From: Crotophaga sulcirostris
Taxonomy: Eukaryota; Chordata; Aves; Cuculiformes; Crotophagidae
DNA length: 64,000 nt
Assembly (NCBI GenBank): GCA_013397455.1
Contig: VYZB01000379.1
Location: 63,324-127,323 of the forward strand
Reading direction: 5' to 3'
A model generated the notes under the pieces. The model had not been told where the DNA came from, did not search any database, and was given only the letters and a program-made list of their open reading frames with translations. A program made the position numbers and the translations under genes. Each line of letters opens with the position of its first letter. Within the stretch, counting starts at the first letter, position 1. Of this stretch, positions 11,673 to 25,927 are shown piece after piece.

Positions 11673-12477
11673 GAAACCAGTTGTCTGATTGACCAGGAAA
11701 AGCAACGTGGTGAACATGGCAGGTCTGAAAGGTAGGACCGAAAGGGGACCTGAATCAGCATAAGCAGATCTTGTGTGTGCTGAGTTTGCTACTTCTCCAG
11801 GTGCAGGACAGCTCAGGAGGAGAAATAAGGTGTATGACTTCTCCAGTTTCTGTGATTACCCTGGGCTGTTTACAGTCACAGTGACAGATTAACCTGAGAC
11901 TTCTAATATTGAAATTTCACAGCAATGTTCAAATGCAAGTCCAAAACCCATTTCAGATTCTCTGAACGTGTATTGAGATACAACATTTGAAACACCACCT
12001 GTCCCACATCTGCCATTTAGTGGAAGTTCAGCCTTGCAAAGACAGAACCTGAACATTGTGAAACAGCCACAGGATGGCAGTCAGGTGTTAGAAGGGAAGG
12101 AGGACATCCCAACCTCACCGGGAACTGAAGCACGAGTGTTTAAAGGCTCTGGTCTTGCTGTTATCCTAGTTTTCTGTTCACTTAAAGAAAGTAAATATGA
12201 AATTAATGCACAACTCTGAGCAACTTTAGGCTGATGTAAGAATGGAACTCCTAAAACTGATTAACCAAAACATTACATCCCCATTTGACTCTCTGTAAGA
12301 GGGAAGACCGTTAAAATAACGTTTGCCTGTAAACAGGAATATCTTGTTGGGCCTTTTGCCTCTGAGTCTGCATTTTAGTTCAGCCTAAACTCTGGGAAAA
12401 GAAAGATTGGCTAAATATCTAGTACAGATTTAATAAACATAACAATTCTCTCTGAAGATCTCTGTGGTGGATCAGAT

Positions 12478-12995
12478 TATAGAATCATGGAATGGTTTGG
12501 GCCAGAAGAGACCATAAAGATCATCCAGTTCCAACTCCCTGTCATGGGCAGGGACCCCTCCCACTGGATCAGGGGACTCCAAGCCCCATCCAACCTGGTC
12601 TTCAACACCTCCAGGGGTGGTGCAGCCACCACTGCTCTGGGAAATCTGAGCCAGAGCCTCCCCACCCTCATCATGAAGAATGCCTCCCTAATATCTCACC
12701 TCCACCTCCCCTCTTTCAGCTGAAAACCATTCCCCCTCATCCTATCCCTGCACTACCTGATCAAGAGCCCCTCCCCAGCTTTCCTGCAGCCCCTTTCAGT
12801 ACTGGAGGCTGCTCTAAGGTCTCCCCAGAGCCTACTCTTCTCTGGGCTGAACAACCCCAACTCTCTCAGCCTGTCCTTGTACAGGAGGCGCTCCAGCCAT
12901 TGGATCATCTTTGTAGCCTTCTCTGAACTCGCTCCAACAGCTCCATGTCCTTCCTGTGCTGAGTACTCCAGAGCTGAACGCAGAGCTCCAGGTGA
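12478..12995 (-). mobile_element. CR1 LINE fragment, about 520 bp
   Basis: Reversed terminus GAATCATGGAATGGTTTGGG through CTCTCAGCCTGTCCTTGTAC to CCAGAGCTGAACGCAGAG. Open frames on either strand here are CR1 or antisense CR1, not host genes. Confidence 0.88.
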
Positions 12996-14763
12996 GAACT
13001 CCTTCATGAGGTAGGGGAGACATTAATCTTCTGCTGTTGGTAATTGTTCAAAGCCAAGTGACCGCTAAGATGATAGATGTGAAGTGTTTTGTGTTGCATT
13101 CACATAGCCTGTACTTACATGCTCTTTTTCTGCCATTGTTATGGCAGATTAGGCAATGAACGTTTGGATTACGTGATGTAAGGAGAGATTTAATGAATAT
13201 GATAATTGTTAAAAAAAACACCAGCACCGTAGCAAAGCTTATTTAGGGATGAAGACAGCAGTTACACCCAAGCTGAAGCCTGTTAGTCTTCAGCTTCTCG
13301 ATGGGATTTTATTGTTGGTTGAGGATATAGTCCCCAAAGATGTTCAAAGGAGAACAAATTCATCAGGCATTTGCATGGGATCTTAAAAACTGCGGTCTGA
13401 GGTTCATAAGACTTTGAAGATTATCCAGTTAAGTGGAGTATCATTGGACAAAGAGGTTACTCTAGCACAGAATGAATCAGTTTTTTCAGATCAGCGAGGA
13501 GCAGTTTCAAAATGGAGTAGTTGAAATTATAAAAACATTAGTGTGATCTTAAAACAGTTAAGGGCAATGGGGCAAATGGAAGAGGAAAACGCTGTAGGTT
13601 CCTCCTTCCCAACAACCATTCGTTTTGACTTGTTTGGAATTCTTGCCCAATCCACATGTGGTTTTGCTTCCATTATCCTGAATTCCTGAAGAGGTGACCA
13701 ATGTTGCTTGTGGGAATTTCTCTATCTTTAGAAAAGAAGAATTGAAGATCATTTTAGGTCCATAAAGGAGACATAATGGATGCAGCTAAGCCTCTCGGAA
13801 ACAGGATGATTTGTTGTTTCCCAAGAAAGGTTCTTTTATAAGGGATATAAGGAGATTTCTTAACCGGTCAGGTGTAGAAGACATGTATTAATGTAACACT
13901 AATCATGGGTGGGGAAAGAAAGAAGATTACCTTACACTGGAAGAGAGTTCATTGGCATGAATGTGGTTTCTGTGTGATTTACGTCTGCTATGGAGACTCA
14001 TTAAATGTTCAGCAACTGATGAGGAATTTCTACAAGGAAAGTTTTGAAACAGCAATAAAAAGTAATGCACTGATGGGAGCTTACAGGAAAGGCTGATTAT
14101 GACAGTGTCCTTTAGGCAAAACAGTTTGCTTCTGTGAGAAGCAGTTCTGTAGAGTTGGAGGATCAAGTGGCACAATGCTTTTTTTAATCTTATAAATGCA
14201 CCACAATAAATAGAGTATCATCTAATAGTGCAATTTTAAACACTGGATTGCTTGTGTAAGCATAAAAGAGTCAAGCTTATGTGCGTGACACCTCTATTGG
14301 ATGTTGTAGGAATACTGTGGAGACATAGTCATGGCGAAAATTGCCCTTCCATTTTGGTGGCTGAAGGCTTTGTTTCACAGGTTCTGCAATGCAATGGTAG
14401 AAAATGCATGATGATTGACAGTCAGTGACGAAGTCTTTCAGGTCTTTTGAGGTGGGAAAACTGGAAAAGGTGTCTCATATTGAATGCAAAACAACATTTG
14501 CATCCCCCAAGGGAAAAAATTCTGAAGTTAAATCAGAAACTGAGGGGAAGCTGTTAGGTTACTTCCAAAGGTTTCAGGATCTCCCTTGTTTCTTCACACT
14601 GGCTCAAACCACAGAAAAGGGAGCAAGATTTTGCCCTCAGTAACAGACATAGGCTCTGGTAAAAAGCACATAGAGTAGATGAAGTGACCCTGCCTACTTT
14701 ACTTGGAGTGTCCCCTGCAGAATCTTGTCCGCATGGCTCATTAGTGAAATACAAAATTCTATT

Positions 14764-15129
14764 TCACCTGAAGAGAAGGCTGAGGGGGAGACCTTATCAC
14801 TCCCTGCAACTCCCTGAAAGGAGGTTGTAGCGAGATGGGTGCTGGTCTCTTCCCCAAGTAAGAAGTGATGGGACAAGGGGAAATGGCCTCAGGTTGCACC
14901 GGGGAGGTTCTCATTGAATATTAGGAATAATTTCTTTACTGAAAGTGTGGTCACGTATTGGAAGAGGCTGCCCAATGGCAGTGGTGGAGTCACCATCACT
15001 GGAGGTGTTCATAAAGCATGTAAACATGGCACTTGTGGACGTAGTTTAGTAGGCATGGTAGTGTTGGGCTGATGGTTGGACTTGTTGATCTTAGAGGTCT
15101 TTTCCAACCTTGAAGATTCTATGATTCTA
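14764..15129 (+). mobile_element. CR1 LINE fragment
   Basis: Runs from AGGCTGAGGGGGAGACCTTA to TTCCAACCTTGAAGATTCTA and TGATTCT, the variant-subfamily 3' end. Confidence 0.85.
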
Positions 15130-16861
15130 AAAGATAGAATAATGAGAACAAACCCATTTCAACGGGTGTCTTAAACTCATTTCAAAAAGAACCATAGATT
15201 CCTAAACTTTGTGTCATCAGATGCAAGACAAGAGGTATAATATGTGGAATGGAAGAACTGGAGCCATGGTCTACTCAACCACTGCTGAGAAATGTAATCC
15301 ATTTTGCTTTCTGTCCTTTCCTTATTATCTCAGAGATAATTGGGGGAACAGAACAGAAAAAGATGTGGAAGTCATTGTATGTTGTCATGAGCTCCCAGCT
15401 GAATGATGCTTTCTAAAACACCTGAAAAGATGACCTGTATGTGCACAGGCTAAAAGGGAAAGTGATAGAGAAGAGTTCCTACTGTCTGCATAAATATTTC
15501 TGCTGTCAGGTTTTTTTTTTCAGGTGTTCTGTCTGCAATACAAATGCATTGACAAAGAGCTGAAGAGAATATAGGGCACAGATGCTGGAAAAAATTGAAG
15601 CCCTAAGTAGGCTCTTTACTGTAGAAGAATAAAATTTTCAGAGCCCAATAAAAGAAGACACAGTGATTTGATCATAAAATGAGGAATTTCATAGCAGGGA
15701 GGAATTCAGTCTGGGAGTGACAAAGAAAAAAATAGCTGAAAAGCGAATCAATACCAGTTCAAACTATACAAAAGGTGCAAATTCTTAGTACCAAGTTTAA
15801 TTGGCCTCATGTTCAGTAGAGCAGGAGCAGTGATAGATTGTACGCTAAGAGAATAACTTAATTTTCTAGATCATGATTCCTTGTGAACTTTAGCTGTTGT
15901 TTGTTTTGATTCAGAAAGCGACCAGGGCAGTCTTGTGGCCAGTATTATCATAATTAGGTCACCTCCTGCATAATAGACCTTTTGGAATGAACATGGGTGC
16001 TTCTAAAACAATCATTTAGATACATAGCCAGATAGAATTGTACCTTCTTCTGGCAAGAAAATATGCAAATGTCCTAACAAGTGAGTTTGAACTCCTGCCC
16101 AATATCATCTCACAATCGGTTATTAAAAAGGAGCACAATGAAGCAATAAATGCTGCATGTTGCTCAAGTAAAAGAAAAGACAAATGAAGATGTTCCCAAG
16201 GAGCTCAGGTTATGTCTTGGTCATTTTGAGGTTCTCTTTATTTTTTTATTTTGTTTATTTATTATTTTATTTATGGAGGAAGATCAGAAACGTATGACTT
16301 CATTGGAAACTAGAAAGGTACAAATGTTTCTGTTTTAAGCAACTATTCCAAAGTTACCAAAATAGAGGAATAAATAAGGGGAAAGGCCTCCTGGAGTCTA
16401 ATTCAGGTGCCAGAACAGACATTCTGAGTAGCTGGTTCAGGTTAGGGTCTGTATATCACAGACAACTTCTAGTTCTTGGAGAAACTTTTTCTTCTGAGAT
16501 AACAAATTTGTTTAACAAAGATCATCGCTACCCAGAACTGCTGTGAGGCAGAATTGTCAAGACAGGGATGGGCTAGGATAGATTCCTAAACTGTGTCATC
16601 AGATGAAAGACAAGATGTATGATATGTGGAATGGAGGAATTTGAGCCATGGTCTACTCCAACCTGTTGTACCTGTCAATGAGGAACATGTCAGAGAGAAC
16701 CAGGATACTGTCTGGCCCAGGACTAGAAGGACTCGGGACTTTCTGTAGTATAGGAGGAAAGCAGGATTGCTTAGCAATGCCTCAGTCCTCAAAGGCCATC
16801 TCAGGGGATAAATTTCTTATTCATACTTCTGAAGCATGAATGAGACACATGTTAGCTCAGA

Positions 16862-17042
16862 TCATAGAGTCTTAGAATGGTTTGGGTTGGAAGAGACCTT
16901 AAAGATCATCCAGTTCCAACCCTGTGCCCTGGGCAGGGGCACCTTCCACTTGATCAGGTTGCTCAAAGCCTCATTCCACCTGGTCCTGAACACCTCTAGG
17001 TGTGGGGCTGTAAAATTAACTGTACTTGGGAAGTTGACAACC
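16862..17042 (-). mobile_element. CR1 LINE fragment, 3' end
   Basis: Reversed terminus CATAGAGTCTTAGAATGGTT to CACCTCTAGGTGTGGGG, then truncated. Confidence 0.8.
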
Positions 17043-17660
17043 TAACAGATGGGTGCTCTAGTCTCAGAGTTAAAATGAGATCTAGCATGCCTTCTTGAAA
17101 TGAGTTAAGATGCCTTCTTGACTAAAATGAATAGTGACTGAAATTCTTGTCATATGTGTCCCACACATGCATCTAAAAAGCCATACACCTACTCCATGCT
17201 GCCTCAAATTTTAGGGAAATGATGAAGCTTTATTTCCTCCAGAGATGAAGAGGTCTGTGCAGTTATGTTTACTGAATGTGGCGTGCTACCTCAGGAGGCT
17301 ACGTACTTCATGGGAAACCTGGATGGAGAAAGTGGAAGTAGGTCAACATTGGGCAGAAGCTGCTAATTCAGAAGGGAGCACCTGGTGATCTGAAGCATCA
17401 TCACTAGATTGACCTGACAATGTGTGCTGGATAAGAAATTGCCTATGTATGAAAGTTCCTGACACTCAGTCTAGCAGGTAGTGTCACATAGAGGTAGGGT
17501 GCCATATGGTTTTCCAAATTTATAGAGAATTTCACCATAGTTGTTGGAGACATGTCCAGAACTATAAGTAGTTTGACATTACCTCAAAACTGTCTCAGTA
17601 GAGGAAAGCTATAGTCAACAAGAACACAGGAAAAAACATAAACCCCAAACTCTGGAGTCC

Positions 17661-18125
17661 TCAGCACAGAAAGGGCATAGATCTGTTAAAGTGAGTCCAG
17701 AGGAGACCACAAAGATAATCCGAGGGCTGGAGCATCTCCTGTAGAAGGACAGGCTGAGAGAGTTGGGGTTGTTCAGCCTGGAGAAGAGAAGGGGAGACCT
17801 TAGAGCAACCTCCCAGTACTGAAAGGGGCTTCAGGAAAGGGCTCTTGATCAGGGAGGGCAGGGATAGAAAAAGGGGCAACAGTTTTAAGCTGATAGAGGG
17901 GAGATTGAGGTGAGATCTTTAGGAAGAAATTTTTTTCTTGTGAGGGCAGTGAAGCAGTGGCACAGGTTTCCCAGAGAAGCTGTGGCTGCCCTGTCCCTGG
18001 AGGTGTTCAAGGCCAGGTTGTAGCCCACTGATCCAGTGGGAGATGGCCCTGCCCATGGCAGGGGGGCATTGAACTGGATAATCTTTAAGGTTCCTTCCAA
18101 CACAAATCACTCTATAATTCTATGG
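17661..18125 (+). mobile_element. CR1 LINE fragment
   Basis: From GTGAGTCCAGAGGAGACCAC through GTTGTTCAGCCTGGAGAAGA to the 3' end CACTCTATAATTCTATGG. Confidence 0.88.
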
Positions 18126-21100
18126 TAAAGAATTCTAGAAATAAATTATCATTATTTTTATCAGTTAACAAAGAAGAGCATATGTTCTTGTTCTTGGAAT
18201 CAAACACTCACTGGAGCCTTCCTGCAGGCAGCTCTTGACACATGCTGAGCTAAATGTCAGTCCTCTTAAGCACATAAACACACTGCTTCCCTGCATCTGT
18301 AAGCACTTCTGTGCTTCCCTGGTTTTCACAGAGGTGCAGCTGATTTCCCTCATTAGACAATGATAGTTCTTAGCAAAATAAATAAAAGCAAAACAGACAC
18401 AGCAGAAAAATACCAAGGGCTTCCTGTTGCTGCAGCCTAGGTTTCTTGGGTTCTGTATGTGCTGGACCTCTGCCCTTGCACATTTGCCTTATATTGTGGA
18501 ATATCTAGAAAGGGGCACAGAACTCATTCAGTTTTTGTCTGAAGTGATCGGTTGGCTTGTGGCTAAAAGTTGTGGTCTTCCACCAGAGATAAAATAACTG
18601 ACTGGCAAGATTATATATGTGCACCCATATCAGAGCTACATGCCCCAGCTTGGCTACACTGGATTTGATCCTTTACTGCTTTTATCTAAGAGCAAAGTTT
18701 GAAAAATGGAAGAAATTAGTCATTACAGTCAGAGTAAGAACCTCTGACATGAGTATGAAGGAGTCTGAGAGTATAAAATATTTATGGGACTTACCTCCCT
18801 AGCAAGGAGGAGAGAAATAAACTCAGGATTGGATTTTGGGTTGATAAGAAGATATCTCTGAGGCAGACAGGGAATGTGAAGAATAGGGAAAAGGTCATGG
18901 AAGTGCAAGTAGGAATCGCTAAAGTGTCAAAGAAAATTAAACTTTGCAAAAGAGATGAAAACAAGTAGCAAAAGCCTCTTCAACCATATAAATGAAAAAT
19001 ATGGCTGACCTCTTTGTGGAGAGGATGGGATGTAGAAGTTTAAGGCTACGTCTCTGAGTCAAAATTCATATGTTGCCCTGTTAAGAATATAAACTGTAAA
19101 ATGTGTCTGAAGGAGAACAGTGTAGGAGGCAGGTGGTGAAGACCAGAGGATTGAATTGTGATTGAACAGTGCAGGAGGTGGTTTGTTGCAGCATCCTTGC
19201 CTCATACATTGCAGAAGTTGGGAAGTGGCCCAAGACCCATAAGAAGGACAGAAGGAAGGAGACGCTCTGGGTGTAGGCTGTGGAACACTGTGGGTGTTTT
19301 AATCCTTGCTTATGCCATGTTGTTGCTAATTGGTGTTGCACAAGTCATCTGTTAAAAAAAAAACAAAAAAACTTCCAAGCATGGCCAACTCTTGTAGATT
19401 TCTTTTGTGGATGCACAATTTCAGACAGCCAGGGCTTCAGAAATGTGTCTGTCAGTGGGTGCTCTTGCACTTAACACAGAAAATGCTCTAAAAATGCTGA
19501 CAAGTCAGAAAAGAACAGCCACAAATATATAACAGTGGGAAAACAAAATGGGTTTGTTACAGGCATTTAACAATCTTATCTTGAATCATGTTGTCTCTTC
19601 TTTTTCTTTGTAACAATATATAATGGTAGATTTGTGCTTCAGGTAGGATCTTTTTAACAGTTAAATTCAACTGCTCTTTAGCAGTTAAATTTAGAGTTTA
19701 TAATTTCACATCAGCTGAATTTTTATCTTAAAGCCACGGAAACCTCAGGTTCTGAATTCCATGAAGCTGGAGGACGTGAAGAGTTATATCACAGGAGATG
19801 CACAAAATAGAAAATTACATGGTGATTGTTGAAGAGATTATACTGACCCAGCTTAAAAAGAATTTAAGGTGTAATTATGGATAATGTATGTATGAAAATG
19901 TCGCATCAGAATTGCTTTAAAACATATTAAATCATGTCACACTTTACAGCAGCGTTGTGCAGCTTTGCAGCATCTTCTGTGCAGGGGTTTAATAATTTGC
20001 TTGGAAGTACATAACACTTATATCACAGAGTTCAGTGTCTTGATGCAACTTGGTGTTCCATGGGGAGTTTTAGACAAGAAGGTTCACAGTGCTTATTAAA
20101 GAACGTAATGAGGTGTAACATTATAATTAACATCTTGGTTTTTTATTGTTTACTCACGAAATGCAACCCAAAGCAAGCAGTGAAAGCAAAGTTTGCCACC
20201 ACCCAAGAGGTAGAATTTCACAGGTGTTTTTTTTTCTCTTTAGCAAAGGATATAAAGATTACTTTCGCAGAAGAAAAAAGCCCATATGTTTGCTGGCTTC
20301 CTGCTGATGTCTGGATTAAGGAATGAAGCAAAGTTAATCAAGGCTTTGACTGTCTAAGCAAACTAAACCCCCTCAAGGAAGAGAAGAGAAGAGAAGGCTT
20401 CCTTTGCAAACTTGACTCTGTGCCCTACAAAAAAACATGGTTTTGCTTTTGGTTTGTCTTCCCATTTCTGCAAGTACATGATGTTCCTGAAAAGTAGTCC
20501 CATCTGAGACACAGAGTGGTGTCTCATTAATTCACAACATATCAAAAAAAATGAAGATCTGGTCCTTCTCTCCTCCTGAGTGACATTTGGTCTCTTAATG
20601 TTCTTATCAAGCAAGTAACTACTGCATTTATTTTTTTTCCAAAACATTTCTTCAAAACATAATTTTGCGGTCTGGAAAAGTTATTTTCTCTTGAAAAGAC
20701 TGAAGAGATGTTTCAGAATGCAGCCATGTCCTGAGTTATGGATTCCCTATTATGTTTTGTGTCAGAGAGAACATATTTTTAATGATTCCAGTTTCCTTGT
20801 AGTGTTTGGAAACAGACACATCACAGTCACAGGAGTGGGAGTCTTGAATGAGGATCCATGAAATCCGTGAAGGAACACAGGTCCTTTCTACAGAAGTGGA
20901 AGCAGATGCTTGCAGGTCAGCTCCCTGCCAGAGGTCACAGCAGAACATTCACAAGACCTCCTCAAGGGCCAGGTGGTGTTCCAGTAGGACTTCAGACCAG
21001 CCAGGGCAGGGCAGAGAAACTCAGGTCTGACTACATAGGCAAGTGCATCTGTAATTGTAGATGCAGCTGTGATTGCAGATGCCTACTTCCAAGGTCACAA

Positions 21101-21262
21101 ACTGTCTATTGTGTTGACATCTAACCCTGGAGACATGTACAACACGTAGCTGTCCGTGTCATGTCTAAGTTCTCCTGGGTGAGACTGTACAGCTTGTAAA
21201 GCGGATGTTCTTCATCCAGTCCTTGTCCAGGAGTCTCACTTGGCAGGTGTTCTCACGGCACA

Positions 21263-21775
21263 GAGAATCATGGAATGGTTTGGGTTGGAAGGGACCTCAA
21301 AGCCCATCCAGTTCCACCCACCTGCCATGGGCAGGGACACCTGCCACTGGATCAGGGACACCTGCCACTGGATCAGGGGGCTCAAAGCCCCATCCAACCT
21401 GGCCTTGAACACCTCCAGGGATGGGGCAACCACCACTTTTCTAGGCAACCTGGGCCAGTGTCTCACTACCCTCATCGTGAAGAATTTCTTCCTAATGTCT
21501 AAACTAAATCTTCCCCCTCCCAATTTAAAGTCATTCCCCCTCATTCTGTCACTACATGGCCTTGTAAAAAGTCCCAACCCCCTTCAGATATTGGAAGGCT
21601 GCTCTAAGGTCTCCCCAGAGCCTTCTCTTCTGCAGGCTGAACAACTCCAACTCTCTCAGCCTGACCTCATAGCAGAGGTGCTCCAGCTCCCAAATCATCT
21701 TTGTGGCCTCCTCTGGACCCATTCCAACAGTTCCATATCCTTCTTATGTTGGGGATTCCAGAACTGGACATGTGA
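21263..21775 (-). mobile_element. CR1 LINE fragment with internal 21-bp tandem duplication
   Basis: Reversed terminus GAATCATGGAATGGTTTGGG to GGGGATTCCAGAACTGGACA. A 21-bp unit spanning CACCTGCCACTGGATCA is perfectly duplicated at 21334-21375. Confidence 0.88.
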
Positions 21776-22452
21776 CAGTCTCCGTGCAAAATTTAGTTTC
21801 TGTAGAAAATGTAGTCAAAAGAATAATAAGTGGCATCTTGTATGACAAAATCACTCGGATATTAGAGGACTTCTCTGAAAAAACAGATTTTCTTAGAAAC
21901 AAGATGCTTTAGTACTGGATTTTCTTCCGGACCACCCTGTGCTGTGCCAGCTGAACTCCAGTGGACTGTGTAAACTGCAAGCATTCACATGATACTGAAT
22001 AAAGACGTTGATGCACTAACTACCAGTTGAGCAGTCACATACTTTTGGCTTTATGGAAGTCTGGAGAACCATGTCAAGTGCCTGTGCAAGAAGACTCTTA
22101 GTCACAAAAGCAGGGATGTAGAATAGCTGTGAGCACATATTAGCTCCCAGATGCATACAACATGGGTTTTGGCAGGTGTGCGGGCAGTTGTTGCAGAACC
22201 CAGTGTGGTGTAAATTCACTGTATCACATTTCTCAATAGTTTCTCTGGAAGAGCAGGACTGTGACTTTCACTCTGTATCTGGGTTTCTGCATGCAGCTCT
22301 GAAATTTGTTTGATGATATGGATAGTACAGACAGAGACAGCTTCTGCTTTCAAACTTGGAAAGGACTTGTTTGAGGCTTTTAATGCAATGTAATATTGAT
22401 GGGTGTTGTACCCTCTGGATAGGTTCTGATGCTAAATACATTCAGATGTAGA

Positions 22453-22825
22453 CTCATAAAATGGTTTGGGTTGGAAAGGACTTTAAAGCCCATCCAGTTC
22501 CAACCCCCCTGCCATGGGCAAGGACACCTCTCACTGGATCAGGTTGCCCAAAACCCCATCCAACCTGGCCTTGAACACCTCCAGGGATGGGGCAGCCACC
22601 ACTCCTTTGGGCGTCCTGGGCTAGTGCCTCAGCCACTCTCACAGGAAAACATTTGTTCCCGATACCTCATCTCAGTTTCCCCTCTTTCATCTTAAGACTG
22701 TTCACCCTTGCCCTATCCCTGCGCTCCCTGATCAAGGGCCCCTCCCCAGCTTTCCTCTGGGTAGAGACATCCCATGTTCTTTCACTCCAGTACGTCCCTG
22801 GCTCTGTGTTCTCCAGCTCCATGTA
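22453..22825 (-). mobile_element. CR1 LINE fragment
   Basis: Starts CTCATAAAATGGTTTGGGTT and ends past CTGATCAAGGGCCCCTCCCC; a shorter copy of the same subfamily as 21263-21775. Confidence 0.85.
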
Positions 22826-23863
22826 GAACAGAATCTAAACCTACATTTTGATCTATTCCTTTTCAGGTAGCTGCTACATTTACAAGTCTGAACATAAGGC
22901 AATGGGGAGTTTTTTTTGTACATTCAACCAGCTATGAAATAAATTGAAATTTGTTGTGTTTATTTAAAAAAAACATGTATGCAGAAATTTGCAACACTCT
23001 TGCATATTTTATTACCACTGAACACGATTTATGTAAGACTCTACACATATTCCACAATAGGACATGAGCACTTCATTAGTGAGGACACAAGTAAGTTTTA
23101 TTTAGAGCAAGATAAGGGGTTACAAAACGCAGTGTGACAACACAATAGAAATTGTTCCTCACACTCTTTCATCAGTGCCATCTAATGAATACCAATACAT
23201 TTATCTTTTACCTAGGGAGGTTCAACAATTGCCACATGTCAGGAACTTTTAAATGATTGGTTTGTGCTTGACTGATTAGTTTGCAAGATATTACATGATT
23301 TAAAGAATTAGAATTGCCTAATTTACAGTTCTATGCCAGCCACAATGACTGAGGGCAAAGCTCTCTGTTACGTGAGACTTAAGCTGTCTCCATACAACTG
23401 TTTTTGGGATACTGTTAATTCACTGGGAAATGCAAGAAAGACAAAAATCAAGACTTCAGAGTCTCCACTGTATTTGCAGTCTGAAACTTGCACAGTGTTT
23501 GCTAAGACAATTGTAAACTGTGAAGCTTCATGGTCATTTATATGACAACTATCCTGTAAACTCCATTCCAGAGTCCCTTAAGGACAAACTTTTCAAAATA
23601 AAGTTATTCTATAGAATTTATATGGTGTTCTTCTCCTAATGCAGAGACCTAGCACGTTGTCTCTGCTTTGATCAGCTCTCACCTAGGCTTCCTTCTTGCT
23701 CTCTGCTTGGGAGACAGGGAACACAGCCATAATTTCACCACACTCTGCTGTGATACCTTGATCAAGAACATAGTTTGGCTTTCTTATCTTTCTGTCCTTC
23801 CTGAAGTTGCCAACTTCAGCCGAGGTTTTTCAGTTTTTCTCAAAACTGGGAGCTCATCAATTT

Positions 23864-24154
23864 AACTTTATCAGGGAGCGCAGGGATAGGACAAAGGGGA
23901 ATGGTTTTAAGCTGAGAGAGGAGAGATTGAGATGAGATCCTAGGAAGAAATTTTTTTCCTGCGAGGGTGGGGAGGCCCTGGCCCAAGTTGCACAGAGAAG
24001 TGGTGGCTGCCCCATCCCTGGAGCTGTTCAAGGCCAGGTTGGATGGGGCTTTGAGCAACCTGATGCAGTGGAAGGTGTCCCTGCCCATGGCAGGGGGTTG
24101 GAACTGAATGAGCTTTGAGGTCACTTCCAACCCAAACCATTCTGTGATTCTATC
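23864..24154 (+). mobile_element. CR1 LINE fragment, 3' portion
   Basis: From TATCAGGGAGCGCAGGGATA to the 3' end CAAACCATTCTGTGATTCTA. Confidence 0.85.
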
Positions 24155-25743
24155 ACAAACCCCCTTTTCTTTGAATCGCAATATGTGAATTATCGGTGAA
24201 ACTCTGTTGCAAGAGATAGTTGAGACCTAGAACTTGTTGGGTTTCAGGAAGGGACTGGGCATCATTGTAGACAACATTTATAAACTTAATAAATGTATAA
24301 ACACAAATAAAAATTTTGAGGTAAGGTGGAAAACTTATGATTTGGGATTTACCTCAGTATTGCATTATAAAGGGCTAAGATGGAAACCTAATGAGGACCG
24401 ACTGTCCCATATTAGACCTACTATTGTACCTTCCTCAAAAGCAACCAAAGGTAGCAATTTTGGATTAAAAATAAGTAAAAGATTAAGAGAATCCTAAATC
24501 TCAAGGAGGGCAATATTTCATATACATGGACTTAGTTTTTTTCTGAATGACCTGCAAAACGTTCATAAAAAATGTGGCATTGCCCTCCTTTTGTTATTTA
24601 TTACAACTGAGAACTCTTGCCTCTTTACCGCATAGCAGGTCCACTCTGAACATGAGAGGTATTTAGACTTTGGCTCTACAAGACAAATATCTATGTAAGG
24701 TTAATTATGTAAACAGTTCTGTTAAACATAGGTTTAGGAACTCCTAATCTACTATGAAACTTGGTGTTAACAGTTGTTGTTGTCATTTTCAGCTACAAAA
24801 TCTTTTAATGTCAGTTGTTCACTTATGAATTAATTACTCGGACAATGAGATGATTGAATGACTGGAGTATATAGACAGGAAACTCTGAAAACATCTGTGT
24901 GCAAAATATTACCAATGTGCAAGCTAAATTGACTGGAGATAATGCTTTCTTAATAGGTTCTTTACTCTGATCTGGTGGCATTTTGGTCAACAATGCTTTT
25001 AATTTAGAAGGACACATGAATTTAATGTGTCAGGGTCAACACAGAGAGTTTCAAAGACCAAGGACAAGCTGAAGTTTGGGTGGTGATGAGACCGTTAGGA
25101 GATACTTTGTGGAGAGATTGCTGACCTTGAGGCATTCTGTTGTTTTCACTATGTGAGTGTACAAGTTGGCTGCATGCCTTGAAGGCAGGAATTACAGTTG
25201 AATTAGAGATGTTAACAAACACATTTAATAACAGCTTTGGCTCTCCCACACAGGCTCCTCTATACAGCTTTACATTTTTGTGCTGTGTGAGGTGATAAAG
25301 CTCCACTGTGTGGCAAACGAGGGATTTCCTGACATTAAGGACTGAAGAAAGGATTACAGGATGTTGTCAACGCTTCAGTTTTCTAAGAAGGTCTCTGAAT
25401 ATTTGCTGCAGAAGAGCTGCTCACAGCTTTTCTCAGAGTCCTCTTCCGGCTAGTCCCCATATTGAGTCAGCAGTATGGAAGCAAGTTAACAGCTCATCTT
25501 ATCCAGTTCCTAATGCTCTACAAAGTTGCTCACTTAATAGTCCTTTCTGTCATTTTGCCATCTCATTTAATGAAATAACAGATCATTTTCCTAAGCCTTT
25601 CTGGTTTTGCTCTTCTGTATTCAGTGAAGTAGTCAACAGTCCTCATGAGTAATCAGACCTTTCAAAAGCAACTCAGAAAAGACAAGAAGGAACAGGGCTT
25701 TTATTCAAGGGTGTGTCAAAGCGTCTGGTGTGAACATGGAAGA

Positions 25744-25927
25744 GGAGGCGGAGCTATGGAAGGGTGTGTTTGAGCAAGGGGAGCCAACCAGCCCTAGAAG
25801 CATAGGGAGTGGCTTGGGGTGAGAATGTATAATGGGCAGGCTGAGATACTTCACCATCTACCTGGATGCAGTGCTGCAAAGCTCAGACTAGTCAATCTCA
25901 GTGCTGACTGCACACCTACCAGGACGG
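25744..25927 (+). promoter_or_regulatory. Candidate promoter and 5' UTR of gene B
   Basis: A GC-box-like GGAGGCGGAGC lies at 25744-25754 and a TATA-like TATAAT at 25828-25833, about 100 bp before the first ATG of exon 1. The region is not CpG-rich, unlike the gene C promoter. About 1.7 kb upstream (24155-25820) is free of CR1. This is a sequence-pattern call only. Confidence 0.3.

Larger units (their letters stand above)
10601..25743. other. Intergenic region between genes A and B
   Basis: Apart from the CR1 fragments listed separately, I see no exon with splice sites and family similarity, no RNA gene and no other recognisable element. The longer unexplained stretches are 12996-14763, 15130-16861, 17043-17660, 18126-21262, 21776-22452, 22826-23863 and 24155-25743. 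They are AT-leaning unique sequence with short poly-A/T runs and no long open frame resembling a protein I know. Confidence 0.5.

Noticed and set aside
21240..21845. Long open frame of about 200 codons
   Set aside because: It coincides with an antisense CR1 and the same peptide pattern (RIMEWFGLEGT) recurs at nearly every CR1 in the window.
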